Below, in pieces: positions 1 to 11,440 of a stretch of 64,000 nt of DNA. This DNA is from Coptis chinensis (lineage: Eukaryota > Streptophyta > Magnoliopsida > Ranunculales > Ranunculaceae): NCBI GenBank assembly GCA_015680905.1, contig JADFTS010000104.1:7501-71500 (forward strand), in the 5' to 3' direction. The notes under the pieces were generated by a model. The model was not told the DNA's origin, ran no database searches, and saw only the letters and a program-made list of their open reading frames with translations. The translations under genes were made by a program, and so were the position numbers. Position 1 is the stretch's first letter; each line of letters opens with the position of its first letter.

Positions 1-223
1 TCACGCTCCATCCCATCCGCCAGAATCCAAAATTCGCCACCCCGAAACCTCCATTGTTATAAAATTTCAACACCAATTCTTCGGAATATTGAGCTGGGAT
101 TCGATGCAATAGATATTCCCACTCTCTACTAGCAATTTCCTCATCAAAAAATGGGTGAAACATCCCGGAATTATAGAGATTTGTGAAATTTCTCTCAACT
201 GTAATTCGTCTTCGTGCTGCCAT
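1..223 (-). CDS. Partial retroelement accessory ORF, open at window edge
   Basis: A reading frame starts at the ATG at 223-221 and stays open to the window edge (about 74 codons). It includes EELVLKFYNN, a pattern resembling the 'putative plant transposon protein' domain in large plant Ty3/gypsy elements. A related ORF with a comparable flank lies at 12928-13260, where the matching wording is EDLVRRFYNL. The position after pol on the minus strand suits an env-like or accessory ORF of E1. The family call is by recall only, and the 3' end is not visible. Confidence 0.35.
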   Translation of the reverse strand, partial: MAARRRITVERNFTNLYNSGMFHPFFDEEIASREWEYLLHRIPAQYSEELVLKFYNNGGFGVANFGFWRMGWSV

Positions 224-843
224 AGCGCGGTGTAAATTAAATTTTGATGGTGCAAATAGCAAGAGGAGGTGGAGGAGGTGGTGCTGGAGGAAGGGGGTTG
301 AGGTTGGTGGAGTTTGGCCCGCCGCTGGCTCAAATTCATTCGGGTATGCGGTATGCCGCTGAAAGTGGATTGTGGGGGACCAAGATCCGATTTTGTGGAA
401 GAAGAAGTGAGGGGTGGACGGGTGGGCCCCGCCGCTGCGGGCTTTGTACCGATCTTTGGTTTTGGGTCGGGTCAAAATTTTGGCCCAAGTACAAATGAAT
501 TACAGAAATTCCTCTTATGTCCCGAAATGTTCAAATTTCAAACGTGGAAATTTGATTCGCTTCAACCCAAATTGAACGGATGAGATATCGAAACGATCAA
601 GATTAAAAATGCCATCCACTAGAATATGAAAAATCACATTCAAACATCAATTTTTTTTTTTTATTTTTTTTTTTTTTTTTTAACAATCTTTGGTTTTATT
701 TATTTATCCTTTATATACAAATGTACAAGTCGAGAAGAACGGTCAACAACACCGAAATCCAAATAAAAACAACATCATCACAACAGCTTTAACTCAGCAA
801 CTTTCATGTCGGCTCGGTGAACCCAATCCAGCCAGATCGGGGC
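224..843. other. No gene seen; G-rich leader and poly-T
   Basis: Positions 260-480 are rich in GGAGG/GGTGG and resemble in style the flank of the related ORF near 13200-13640. A poly-T stretch (31 positions with one A) spans about 651-681. Short plus-strand ORFs here have no recognisable content. Confidence 0.5.
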
Positions 844-1068
844 TTATCCTTTATGTTTTGGGGCCTGTGGTTTAGGATCGGCATCATCCTTGACCAATGT
901 GCAATGGTCTAATAATAATATTACCCTTAGTACATATGGTATAGCCTCAAACCGCCTCAAAACAAATACATAGAAAACTGAACGGGTTGGCCTCGGTGGA
1001 ATCCATTGCCCGCATTTAACCAGGAAATGTCCGATGGTGCATATCACGACTCTTCTTTTGGGCACCAT
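844..1068 (-). pseudogene. Retroelement ORF relic after pol
   Basis: A 74-codon minus-strand frame containing VPKRRVVICTIGHFL resembles text from the post-pol ORF of Athila-type elements. It lies between the integrase relic and the ORF at 1-223, as expected for E1's 3' region. The similarity is from memory and there is no intact start or end, so it is annotated as a relic only. Confidence 0.3.
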
Positions 1069-1106
1069 GCCGGGTGCTAATAAAACAAAAACGAAGTATA
1101 TACATG

Positions 1107-1168
1107 TAATGTGAGTCTTTTAACGCCGATCCTCAAGACTTAATGTGAGTCTTTTAACGCCGATCCTC
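1107..1168. repeat. 28-bp direct repeat, two copies
   Basis: The unit beginning TAATGTGAGTCTTTTAACGC occurs at 1107-1134 and again at 1141-1168, with 6 bp between copies. The copies are identical, so the duplication is recent relative to the surrounding retroelement decay. Confidence 0.9.
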
Positions 1169-2275
1169 TTTTAAAGATTTAATCCCAACCCCGGGAGCAA
1201 CGGACGACGACGACGAAGTTTATCCCGTTGAGCTGGTGTCGATAATAATATACCTTTATACCGCTCATCTCTCGGATAAAAGATCAAGACTGGACAGAAA
1301 GGAGTTTGACAGGTTCATACACCACCCCATCCTTTTCGCCGCCGCTTGAGCAAAAGTACTACCACCATTACCAATTCGAGATGGGTGAGATTTGGACCAA
1401 ATGATGAGTTGGAGTTCGCGAGGAAGAGAATAGAAAAGGGAGGAGAAAGAAGGAGTTGAAATTTTGGTACCCATTGTTTTCCGAGGCACGCTTTGCTCGA
1501 TTATCGTAAGACATTTATACTCAGCCTCAAGTAGAGTTTTTGTGGACTAAGGTTCCGGCGCTTTGCAACCACACACTCTAGGGATTGTTAGAAAAGAAAA
1601 TAGAAGAGGGTCCGGCTAACCCTAATGGCATACTTTTCCCGTTTTAAATACATGGAAAGAAGTACACCAAATAATCTATTAGTCCGCGGTAGACCGGATC
1701 ATCGAGAAGAGTCTCTTCGACATCCGGAGAGCGAACTCATGATAATGTTTAAGGCTACCGCCATTTACTTGAAATTCGCTACCATCATTTACGCTTTTCA
1801 CGCAGATAGCCCCATAAGGGTGTGACAGCAGAGACGTTGAAAGGACCGCACCATCGAAGTTTTTAATTTTCCCGAAAGATGTGTAATCTTGAGTTGTACA
1901 TCAAAACTTTTTGACCGACTTTGAACTCTTTTCGCAATATGTGCTTGTCATGCACTCTTTTCATGTTGGCTTTATAGGATTTCGAGAGATCATAGGCATC
2001 AATTCAATTTCCTCAAGCTCATTTAACCGTAATTTTTTTTTTCACCGCCACGTTAGTGTTATAATTGAGGCTTTTGATGGCCCATGAGCACGGTGCTCAA
2101 GTTCAACCGCAGATGACAAGGTTTTCCAAAAAACGAGGCGACACGGAGACATCCCTATAGGTGTCTTAAAAGTCGCTCAGATGCCCACAAGGCATCGATA
2201 ATCGTAGAGACCAGCCTTTCCTAGATGGATTGACAGCTTTTTCCAAAATGGATTTTATTTCTCGATTAGAGACTT
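1169..2275. other. E1 non-coding 3' region
   Basis: No gene is supported. A segment at about 1565-1640 (CCACACACTC followed by a GGTCCGG block) matches the equivalent block in E2 (about 14200-14240) and E3 (about 51120-51160). This ties the three elements together downstream of where pol lies or should lie. Short ORFs (1265-1489, 1625-1825) show no family resemblance. Confidence 0.45.
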
Positions 2276-2920
2276 CTACTTGATTAATCGGTTTGAGGAT
2301 GATATGGAGTTGCCACTTTGTGTGCGGACTCCATATTTCTTTACTAATGATTCAAAAATTTTATTGCGTAAAATGTTTTCCCCGCCACTAATTATAGCTT
2401 TGGAACACCAAATCGAGAGAAAATATTTTCTTTTTACAAACAAAACGACCGCTTTATGATCGTTAGCACGACATGCCAATGCCTCAATCCATTTTGACAC
2501 ATAGTCAATCGCTACAAGTATGTATAGGAAGCCATGAGAATTTGGAAATGGACCCATGAAGTCGATGCCCCATACATCAAAGATTTCCACAATTAGAATG
2601 GGATTTAAGGGCATCATATCATATTGAGTAATGCGACCTAACCGGCCGGCAGCGACAGATGCTTTGCAATGCTCATGTGCATCTCTAAACAAAGTGTTGG
2701 CCAATAAAACCACATTGTAGAACCTTGGCCGCAGTTTTCTTACCACTAAAATGACCACCACAAGATTGTTCATGGCGAAGGATAACACATCGTTGTGTTC
2801 CCAACCGGAATGCAACGGGCGGATTAGTTGGTCCGAACAATACTTGAAGAGGTAGGGATCATCCCGTAAATAGAATTTCACAGTTGGATAAAAACTTTTT
2901 CCGGTCATTACGGAGACCAA
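2276..2920 (-). pseudogene. Ty3/gypsy integrase, degenerate
   Basis: This 214-codon frame includes a zinc-finger remnant (AHEHCKA), the catalytic-core landmark [10 protein letters not shown] with the first Asp, and KKYGV further on. The second catalytic Asp, normally in an ISDGG-type motif, reads ISGGEN, and the following stretch is frame-shifted, so the third acidic residue is not visible. Integrase would insert the cDNA copy; this copy should be inactive. It is the last domain of the E1 polyprotein. Confidence 0.85.
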
Positions 2921-2999
2921 GATAAAGGAACTTCCTCGGTAACTAAGTAATTTACTATGTCCGCAAGGTATTCAAGGGGACGAAAAAATAGAGTACAAG

Positions 3000-3350
3000 T
3001 GTTCATCCGAAAGGAATCACAGATAGGTTCAAGATCGCGATCAACATCATCGACAAGTCTTGATAAATGGTCTGCAACCACATTTTCGCTACCTTTTTAT
3101 CTCTAATTTCGAGAGTAAACTCTTGCAAAAGGAGAATCCATCGGATCAACCTTTGTTTTGCATCTTTTTTCGCTAATAGATAACGGCGCCGCATGGTCAA
3201 GTGTAGACAATAGTTGGAGAACCCACTAGGTAAGGACTAAACTTATCTAACGATATACAACGGCGAAACTTTTCGTGGTGGTGGTATAGTTACGCTTGAG
3301 CTTCATTAAGGGTTTTACTCAAGATAGTAAATGACAACCGGTTTATCTTC
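3000..3350 (-). pseudogene. Ty3/gypsy RNase H domain, degenerate
   Basis: The minus-strand frame at 3200-3003 contains [18 protein letters not shown] and LEIRDKK, the end of the RNase H domain that directly precedes integrase in Athila/Tat polyproteins. Upstream pieces to about 3350 are broken by frameshifts. Its role would be removal of RNA from the RNA/DNA hybrid during reverse transcription. Confidence 0.75.
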
Positions 3351-3699
3351 TCGGCTATTTTGCCCTAGTACAGCTCCAATAGCATAGTCGCCACGCCACA
3401 CATTAATTCAAAAGGTTTAGACCAATCGTGGTTGAATTATGGGAGCCGTAGTTAACGCGTTTTTAATACCTCAAAGGCTTGTTTGCAACTGAAACTGAAA
3501 TCAAAAGCGGCATCTTTAAGCAGAGATTGGTTAAAGGTCTAGCAACCTTTGAGAAATCTTGAATAAATCTCCTATAGAAACCTCGTGGTCCTAAGAATGC
3601 CTAATGTCTCGAACTGCTTTTGGTATAGGAAGTGAAGCAATTTTTCTATCTTAGCTTTGTCGACTTCGATTCCGGCCCTTTGAAACGATATGTCCTAAA

Positions 3700-4250
3700 A
3701 CTATTCCTTTAGTAACCATGAAATGGCATTTTTCCCAATTAAGAACAAGGTTTTTTCTTCACAACGTAAAGACCTTTTCAAGATTTGATAGACAGCTATC
3801 GAAAAGAATCTCCATAAATTGAGAAGTCGCCCATGAATACTTCCATAAACCGCTCAACCATATCAATGAAAAATATGAAGCATGCAAATTGAAAAGTACC
3901 AGTGCATTGCAAAGGCCAAAAGGCATTCGCCTATATGCAAATGTACCAAATGGACAGTGAACGCTTGTCTTTTCTTGATCGCCAGGTCGATGACTATCTG
4001 AAAATAACCTCAATAACCATCAAGAAAGCAAGAATAGGCATGACCGGGCTAAACGCTCGAAAGCATCCGATCGATGAATGGAAGTGGAAAGTGATCCTTA
4101 CGAGTGACGGCATTAAGTTTGCGATAGTCAATGCATATTCGCCATTTTATCGATACGAGCGAAATGCATTCATCTTTATCATTTCGCACAACCGTAATGC
4201 CAGATTTCTTTGGAACCACGCGGTATGTGGACTCACCCAAACACTATCGA
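3700..4250 (-). pseudogene. Ty3/gypsy reverse transcriptase, degenerate
   Basis: Two minus-strand blocks cover the RT palm. Block 4240-4049 has VPKKSGITVV, WRICIDYRKLNA and RKDHFPLPFID. Block 4013-3759 has FGTFAYRRMPFGLCNA. They lie in different frames, so at least one frameshift separates them. The catalytic box normally read as F/Y-M-D-D reads Phe-Met-Gly-Asp near 3830, a loss of one catalytic aspartate. The family is clear and the enzyme should be inactive. Confidence 0.9.
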
Positions 4251-4879
4251 GATAGGGTAAATAATACCCGCGATCTAGTAATTTTAACACTTCCTCTCGG
4301 ACCACATCTTTCATGGTAGGTTTAGGCGACGCCGTGGTTCACGCGCGACGCCTTAGCATTTTCTTCCCGTATATGCGATGGGTGCACACATTAGGTTCAA
4401 TGCCTTTAATGTCATCGAGGGACCATCCAATAGCGTAACGATGTTGTTGAATGACATTAATTAAACGAGCTTCCCCGATCGCCGCTTAATTGTGAAGAAA
4501 TAATAACCGGGTGATGACCATCAAAGATCAAGTCAGACGATTTTAATTCGGCGAAGTGGTTTTAATTCAGGGTGGGCGGAGTGGGTATTAAAGATTCTTG
4601 AGGAAGGTCATCATCCATGTAGTAAACAGATTGATGATCATCCAAGTTACTTGACATCACCGCTTGTAGGTCAAATAATGGTAATCGACTCTAATAACTC
4701 ATTTACTTTTGTGTGTAATCATCGCCCTCAAACTCGATTCGCTAAAGGAAAGAAATTGGTACACTTCATCTTCGTGGAAAGAGTTTGTGAAATACTCTTA
4801 TGCGGAATGTTGTCAACCCCGCTGACCTCACCATCAATGTCGCTCGAAGTTGTTTCATCAACTTGAACACATTCACCTC

Positions 4880-5460
4880 GACCGAAAAGATTTCCAAAAG
4901 GACATGGTCATGGAACCATCTCTACAGCTTAATAAGAGCATTAGCAATTGGCGAGGAACGGACGCCCTAAGATGATAGGAATGGAATCACATGCAACTTC
5001 AGATCCAAAATAACAAAGTCTACATGATAGAAGAAATCTTGACTTTTACAAGGACGTTTTCCACAATTCCTTTTGGATACTTTATGGAACGATCGGCTAA
5101 CCGTAGAGTCATGGTGGTAGGTTTGAGCTCATGAAGACCTAGTTGTTTAAATAAATAATATGGAAGTAAGTTCACACTAGCTCCTAGGTCTAATAGCAAA
5201 GAGTCGCGGTATTTGTCACCTAAGGTGCATGGAACCGCTGGTCTACCGTGGTCCTTGTATTTTACTATACCATCAGGTTCGGTGATGGAGGGAAACCGCT
5301 CAAATGAGGAACGCTTTGTCGAGGAACATTAGTTCTCCTTTTTGTGGTGCACATATCTTTTAGAAATTTTGCATGTTTTGGTAATAGTTTTAAGGCATCG
5401 AGAAAAGGTAAGTTGATTGTTAAATTTTGAAAAGTCTCTCGAATTAGCAAAGAAAATTGT
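4880..5460 (-). pseudogene. Ty3/gypsy aspartic protease region, degenerate
   Basis: Block 5450-5265 has the NLPFLDALKLLPKHAKFLKD wording that precedes the protease in Athila/Tat polyproteins. Near 5200-5150 the minus strand reads LLDLGASVNLLP, the flap/active-site motif in its DLGAS form. Near 4960-4900 it reads ILGRPFLA followed by a stop. The stretch about 4260-4880 corresponds to the protease-RT linker and is full of stops. Confidence 0.8.
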
Positions 5461-6099
5461 CATCAGGTTTATTCTTTGCCAAGCGGCAGGGAAACGGTGC
5501 CTTAGTATGAATTTGGCAAAGGGGTCTACTTGCTTGTTTCCTACATTCGAGGTGTTGACTTTGTTGTATCGGGGAATCTTCCGTGAGGTTTATTATTAGA
5601 ACTAGATTCCTTGGAACCCTCTTTTTCTTTGGTTGATCATCCGCATAACGATCCGATTGTCAACAGCTTTTCCAGATCGTAGAGTAGTGATTGCATGCAC
5701 CTCACCTTGGTTGGGGGTGCTTGTACCAGTGGGCATTGGAGTTCAAAGGTCCGTGGTTTGTTGGTTTAGGGTTTGAACCGCTTTGGCAGGAAACACGCTT
5801 TTCTCGACTCTTTTCTTGCGCCAATTGCTGAAGTGATTGTTGGATAGACGTTAAAATTTGAGACCGTTGGTTCATGTAAGCCAAGAAAGTCTCATTTGTC
5901 CTATCCCAGAATGGTTGGCGCAGGTCAGGCAAATGTAGTAGTTCTCGATTATTGCTTAGAAGTTGTTGATTATAGTTGGGATTTGGATTAGCCGGAACAA
6001 GGTCGCGGGTTGGTTTGATAATTAGCATTAGAATTATTTTGAAATTGACCTTGTTGGTATTGTTGATTATTTCCTTGGCGGTATGGAATAAAATTATTG

Positions 6100-7060
6100 G
6101 TAGGTCGAAACAGGTTGATTAGCTTAAAACCGGAGGAGCCCCCATTTGTTGGTTATTTTGACGCCAAGCCAAAATTCGGATGTTGTCTCCACGGTGCATT
6201 GGGAATGTTGAATGCACATGCCTCCTCCGCTTTGTTGAGTAGGGAAGCATATAACAAGGGACAATATGCATCGGGATGATCGTGACTAAGACAAAAGGAC
6301 ACAAGGAGTGGTGTCAACGCTCATGACCGGTTTTGGTAGTTGATCGCTTACTTGAACCGCAAGGGCATCTACTTTTTTTAGTTAGGGATTCTATCAAATT
6401 TTTATTTCAGGATCGGGTTTTACCTCAAAAATAGATGTGGCTTTTGTAACAAGATCCTTTGATGATCTAGACGACTCGTGTTACCCCAAAGGTGTACCTT
6501 TTTTCGCTTTGTTTTTCAAGAAAAGTATAAGCTTCAAGAGTCCTTTGTCCATGAAGCAACCTCCGCTCATTATATCAAGAGTTTCTTTTGATGATCGCAT
6601 TGCACCATTAAAGAATGAATGAACTAACAAGGACAGCTTTTTCTAGTTGGTGGTGAGGACATTCTAACGTAAGATCAAGAAAACGACTCCATGCTTCCGT
6701 AAAAGGATTCATGAGGATTTTGACGAAGAATTGAATTTTTCAAGCATTTTCGCTTGTTTTTTCTTCGAGTGTAAACCTGAAGCATAAAAGCTTGAACTAG
6801 TTTATTCCATGTGTCTATGGATTGTGATTGTTGTCCCGCTAGCCGATTGACGCTTTTTCCGCTTAAAGTGAATGGAAACATCGAAGCAAAAGAGTTGTTC
6901 CTTAGAGACTGGCTGGATGATGAAATGTTGTTGCCACTTGTTGAAGTCTACGAAGATGATTGTACGGTTTTTCGTGCTCCAAACCATGATATATTGGTAA
7001 CAAACTGAAAACGTTTAGTGGGATAATGAAAATCACCGACAATGTCCTCAAGTTTGATGC
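6100..7060 (-). pseudogene. Ty3/gypsy gag, degenerate
   Basis: Block 6881-6675 carries FPFTLSGKSV, DTWNKLVQAF and QNPHESF, the capsid-like retrotrans_gag pattern seen in better condition in E2 and E3. Around 6180-6110 the minus strand keeps HPNF, a landmark of the Gln/Asn-rich tail after gag in this lineage. Frames change repeatedly. Gag would form the virus-like particle around the element RNA. Confidence 0.75.
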
Positions 7061-7099
7061 GGGAAGAAGGTCCTTCCCAGTAATGCAAAGATAGAAGTC

Positions 7100-8924
7100 C
7101 GAGAGGGGCTTCTCTGGCAGGTAGGATCGTCGGCCATAATGACTGAAGTTGATGGCTAACGAAGGATTGTGATGAAGGTAATTAGCGTAAGAAGAACAAT
7201 TTTTATGTGAGAACTTACGAATTGCTTATCGATTTTTTCGACGATAGGTATGTTCAATTTCTTTAGTGGAACTGGACCTTAATCTCATGCAAGCATAAAA
7301 TTAAATCTAACTTACGTAAGGAATTATGAGGACTCGAATTTTATTATTATCTTAAGCATTAGGGTTGAACAACATATGCCTAAAAGCCGCCGCTAACGAA
7401 AGGTGGAAGCTAGAATACGCGGTGCATAAACCAACGGCCAGTCACAAGAGAGATATGAGGGAGGATTTCCGCAAGCACGGTTCTAATTAAGTAACCTCAA
7501 TCTTTCAAGTTTCCTAGACACCATTGGAATATGATTAAGATTTATGGAATTAAAATTTATGCAAAGGTGGTATTAAATTAAATTTTAATTTAAATTTAAT
7601 TTAATTTTTTATTTATTTATTTATTTATTTATTTATTTTTTTTAAAGATTTATGCAAGGTTTAAAATACAAACATACAAATACGATCTACTCATACAATA
7701 CTAGGTGCAAGAGCATGTGAAGGTACTCTACTCATAATGATAGCTATACTGAATAGGCAAGCTTGTGTCATCGATAAATATTTCCATAATGCATGTGCAA
7801 ATATACATCAAGAATAATGATATGTACGCTTAATTTGTAAATCGATATTACGAAATGTATATATCAACAAGAATGCTTAATTTGAATCACTCATACGATC
7901 TAAATACATTAGCATACCTAATACAAGATACATAATGCTAATAGATGACAAAACTAAACATGCAAAGTATTATACCTAAACTAAAATACGACTCTTGTAT
8001 TGCATAATAAATCGATTTCGACAATACTCATTGAGATTGTGAATGTCCTATAGAGAGCAAAGCCTTTACCCCGTAGGTTTAGAAACAACTTACCCAACTC
8101 AGATTTTAACCCTCGTTGGAATGTTCTCCTCTTTCTTGACAAAATCGAACTTATTAGACAAGACCGCGGTACGATAATGAGAGAAATATCAAACATGTAA
8201 CAAGAAACATTTATAATTAGAAAGACATATACCCATGCAAAACAAGTACCATTAATATGTAAATATACATTAATATGCGGATCATGTCCAAGTAATTGTA
8301 TATAAATATTTACCGTATACCTAACTTGATTCATACATAATTCGAGGCTAAAACTTAAATAATGATCCATAAATATTTCCTAATACTATATACATGGCAT
8401 ACATGCAGAAAAACATAAAAAAATTACAATAATATGAAAAATTGAACCTCAGAAGCTTCGCCGCTTTGAACCGAAACAAAAGTTTCAATTGCCGACGCGA
8501 TTAATCCCAAAGGATTATCGAATATTTTCGTGTACTGAGGATCAGATATTTAGGCCTGGAAATGGATCAAGGTAGATCTCGAGATGCTGGTGGTTGAACA
8601 GGAGCAAAAACTGAATAAATTAACCCACAGACGCGGGTCCCACTCGCTAACGCGACTCCCCAACCGCACACGCGTGTCCAGTATTTCAGAATACTTTCAA
8701 ATTTTCTCAGAAGTCTTATAATCGTCTGTAGTTATCTCTCCCAGTCCTAACTTTTGGTACCTGAAAGTGGAACGAAATTTTTTTTGGATTACAGGTCAAT
8801 CGCGAGGCAAAAATAAAAAAAAATAAAAAAAAAAAACATAAACGAACGAAAATGAAAGGAATGAAGAGAATGGGGGTTCCCCCTTGATGCAACTTCCGAT
8901 CTTTAGCACACGTTCTATGGCTTT
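7100..8924. other. E1 leader region between gag and primer-binding site
   Basis: No gene is supported. It contains an AT-rich stretch near 7571-7608 that folds on itself, followed by a TTTA microsatellite at about 7605-7640. The ORF at 7981-8370 (minus) has no recognisable similarity. This is the expected position of the 5' untranslated leader of E1. Confidence 0.5.
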
Positions 8925-8942
8925 AGAACAGCAGCGGCGCCA
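8925..8942 (-). promoter_or_regulatory. E1 primer-binding site
   Basis: The minus strand reads TGGCGCCGCTGCTGTT, three bases after the LTR terminal CA. The same TGGCGCCGCTGCC core stands in the same place in E2 and E3. It is the tRNA-primed start of minus-strand DNA synthesis. The exact tRNA was not determined. Confidence 0.85.
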
Positions 8943-8944
8943 TT

Positions 8945-10417
8945 TGATATATGCTTGGAGAACACTACTTAGAGTTTTGAATTCTCTAAATTAATGTAAA
9001 AACAATCAAGATTCCTTACTCACGATCTTCGTTTCGTAGAGTTTGAATAAGGATTCAAACTAACCTAAAGCTTAGAACAACTAAAAATTAGATGTTACAA
9101 TAAAGGGAAATTAAGGAGTAAGGATATAATATAAATGTTAGATTTTTCCTTCCTACACAAACATTAATAAAAACATTAACAATGAAAACATGCTCTTAAT
9201 ACCGAAATAGAAATTTGAAAGAGAAGTTGGAGAGTTAATCCTCCTCATGTGAAACTATCATTAGTGTTGATTTGAAAAAAGGTTTTGATTCTTCCTAGAC
9301 TCATAGACAAGTCCCTAACGGAAAAATAGATTTGATCCCTAGCATGCATGGCTCACTAAAGAGCTCATACATGCTAGCAAGTGAAACCAAACAATGACTT
9401 ATCTCTAAGCTCATTGCTTGATTCCTAACTAAACTCTATACCAACTACCATTTTGGGGTAGGATGTTGAGTTAGTTGTTCTTCCTAAACCTACCAAACCA
9501 ACAACAATTGGTTTTACCCTCACATGAGTTAGATTAACTCCCCAAAGGGAAGTTAGCTCATGATCCTTGGGACAAGGATTTATGAAAGAGAAAGAAAAAA
9601 AAAACAAAGAGAGAGAAGAGAGAGAGAGAGAGAGAGAAGAGAAGCAATATCAACAACCAAACTCACTTCTAATTTTATTTCTAGAAGAACAAGTGTTCCT
9701 CCATTAAAACTATTACAAGCTTTTTTTAATCAAAACTAAAAACTAACTTCTCATTTTCACTAAGGAACTAAAATAATGTCATGTAAGGAAAATAAGTCAA
9801 GGGAGTAAATGGAGTGTCCCCACATTTGTCTAATTTCTTCTCTATTTGAGAGAAATCTCATTTTCTCCCACGTGAATTATCAACCCACATTGATTCATTT
9901 TTATCTACCATATTAAAACAAAGTGACACCTTGCCTTTTTTTTTTACTATTAACACCTAATCTAATTTATTACATGCAAGGTGTCAACTTTGCACCAATA
10001 ATTTGTTATCTTTGTCTTGACATGCTCCATGATTGATGACTCATCCAATCTTGTGGCCCCATAGATAGTGGGTCCATATGCGATCGATGTGATCCCGGTA
10101 TTTTTGGCAGCAGTTTTACAACTTCCCACCTATGCGTAGAGTTCATCGCCCTGATTGTCTGAGCAGCTCTCTTGTCGCATTCGGAGTCCTGGTTCGAGAG
10201 GTAGGAGCTTTGGAAGTTTGATGCTTCTACATGGATTTGGGAGAATTCATATATACGTCGTTCGCGGCTTTATTGCAGGTTTAACCAATATTTCCATGTT
10301 TACTGCAAATACCTGCAAAAGTATGAAAACATATTTATTTCATGATTATTAAACACATAATGAACCAAATTTATATGTCTCAATGGGGTTTCATAATACA
10401 CTTTTGGGTGCTTATCA
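8945..10417 (-). repeat. E1 upstream LTR
   Basis: On the minus strand it starts TGATAA at 10417 and ends ATCA at 8945, giving a 1473-bp LTR with TGAT..ATCA inverted tips. It aligns with the solo LTR at 21698-23119 at the outer end (dTGATAA-CACCCAAAA block) and in the middle (ACTCTACGCA, AAGTTGTAAAA), which fixes both borders. A GA microsatellite lies at 9607-9644. Confidence 0.8.
9607..9644. repeat. GA microsatellite
   Basis: A nearly pure GA tract interrupted by GAAGAG, inside the E1 LTR. Confidence 0.9.
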
Positions 10418-10957
10418 ATTGCTAACCTATTAAGAGCCACTTGGTCTGATGGGGTGTAGGGTGCAACCTGATGAGGTTGTATCCTCCACCCTTGCCAAGT
10501 CATTGCACGGAAGGATCGAATAATACTATTGGTGGGTCGCACCGCGGTCGATCGTAATCCAATCCGTGGAAGCGTGTACAAAAATAGGAAAGAAACATAG
10601 CATAATACGGGAAACTAGAACGGGCATAAGAAGGAACTTATGCCTCATGCTATGGGATCGAGCTAAACTAGACATCAAGGTTCGGGGAAGGTCATGAAAC
10701 ATATGTCCCGTGGCTAAAGCAAGGAAAACGCTGCAAGTGGCATCATTCACAGAAGAAAAACATCATTCCCCTAAAATGTTTAGCATGATCCAAAACATAA
10801 TAGTTCCTATGTTCATGGACAGGCTACCAAAAGCGACGTTATAGTCCCCTTGGTCCTCGATACGAGGAAAATGCCTCGCCGCATTTCAACTCATGCAAGA
10901 ACTTCGTAAGTGTAGACATACATATTATCTACCCAATAGCACCATGGGTCTTGTATT

Positions 10958-11440
10958 TCAGTGGGCAATAGCAAGTCCAAGAACAAATGCTAGCAAGAAC
11001 ACGGTAATTTCCATTGGTTCATTATCAATGTTGATGGAGAACACTTGTTCTCCATCCGGTCTTTCAAAGAAAATGCAGTTATCGTAAAAATAAGATGCTA
11101 GTGTTGGAGAATAAAGTGCATCAGTCTTACCATAAAGCGGCTCCCAAACTAACGTATGTGATCGCCTCATGAAACCAAGCACCATAAGTAGTGTTTTGGA
11201 ACAAATCTTTGAAAGACTGTTCGGTATCAATGTTAGAGATGTCATCTCAAACTTACGCCTGGAATAGCTGCGAATGATCCGGATACTTCCGAAAACCTGG
11301 AAATTTTTACGTCCCACGGAAGTCGGCGCGAGTCGCTCGATAGAGGCGTGAGTCGCGCTGGCCTGAATAGTTGGAATTTCCAGTGTTTGGCGTGGTCGCT
11401 TCAGCTTCGGCTTGGCGAAAGTGCACTCGACAAAATTCAA
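10958..11440 (-). pseudogene. Retroelement ORF relic, uncertain
   Basis: This 160-codon frame ends with SINIDNEPMEITVFLLAFVL, loosely resembling an accessory-ORF motif of Athila-type elements ('..EFA-LGL'). The reading frame elsewhere looks shuffled. It lies on the same strand as the other pieces of this relic. No firm family assignment is possible. Confidence 0.3.

Larger units (their letters stand above)
1..10417 (-). mobile_element. E1: degenerate Ty3/gypsy (Athila/Tat-type) LTR retrotransposon
   Basis: Reading the minus strand from right to left gives LTR (8945-10417), primer-binding site (8925-8942), gag (about 7060-6100), aspartic protease (about 5450-4880), reverse transcriptase (about 4250-3700), RNase H (about 3350-3000) and integrase (2920-2276). 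RT before integrase is the Ty3/gypsy order. The TGGCGCC primer-binding site and the gag/protease wording (HPNF, DLGAS, GRPFLA) fit the Athila/Tat branch. All domains carry stops and frameshifts. The downstream LTR was not found and probably lies left of the window, so the left border is the window edge, not a mapped end. Confidence 0.8.
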
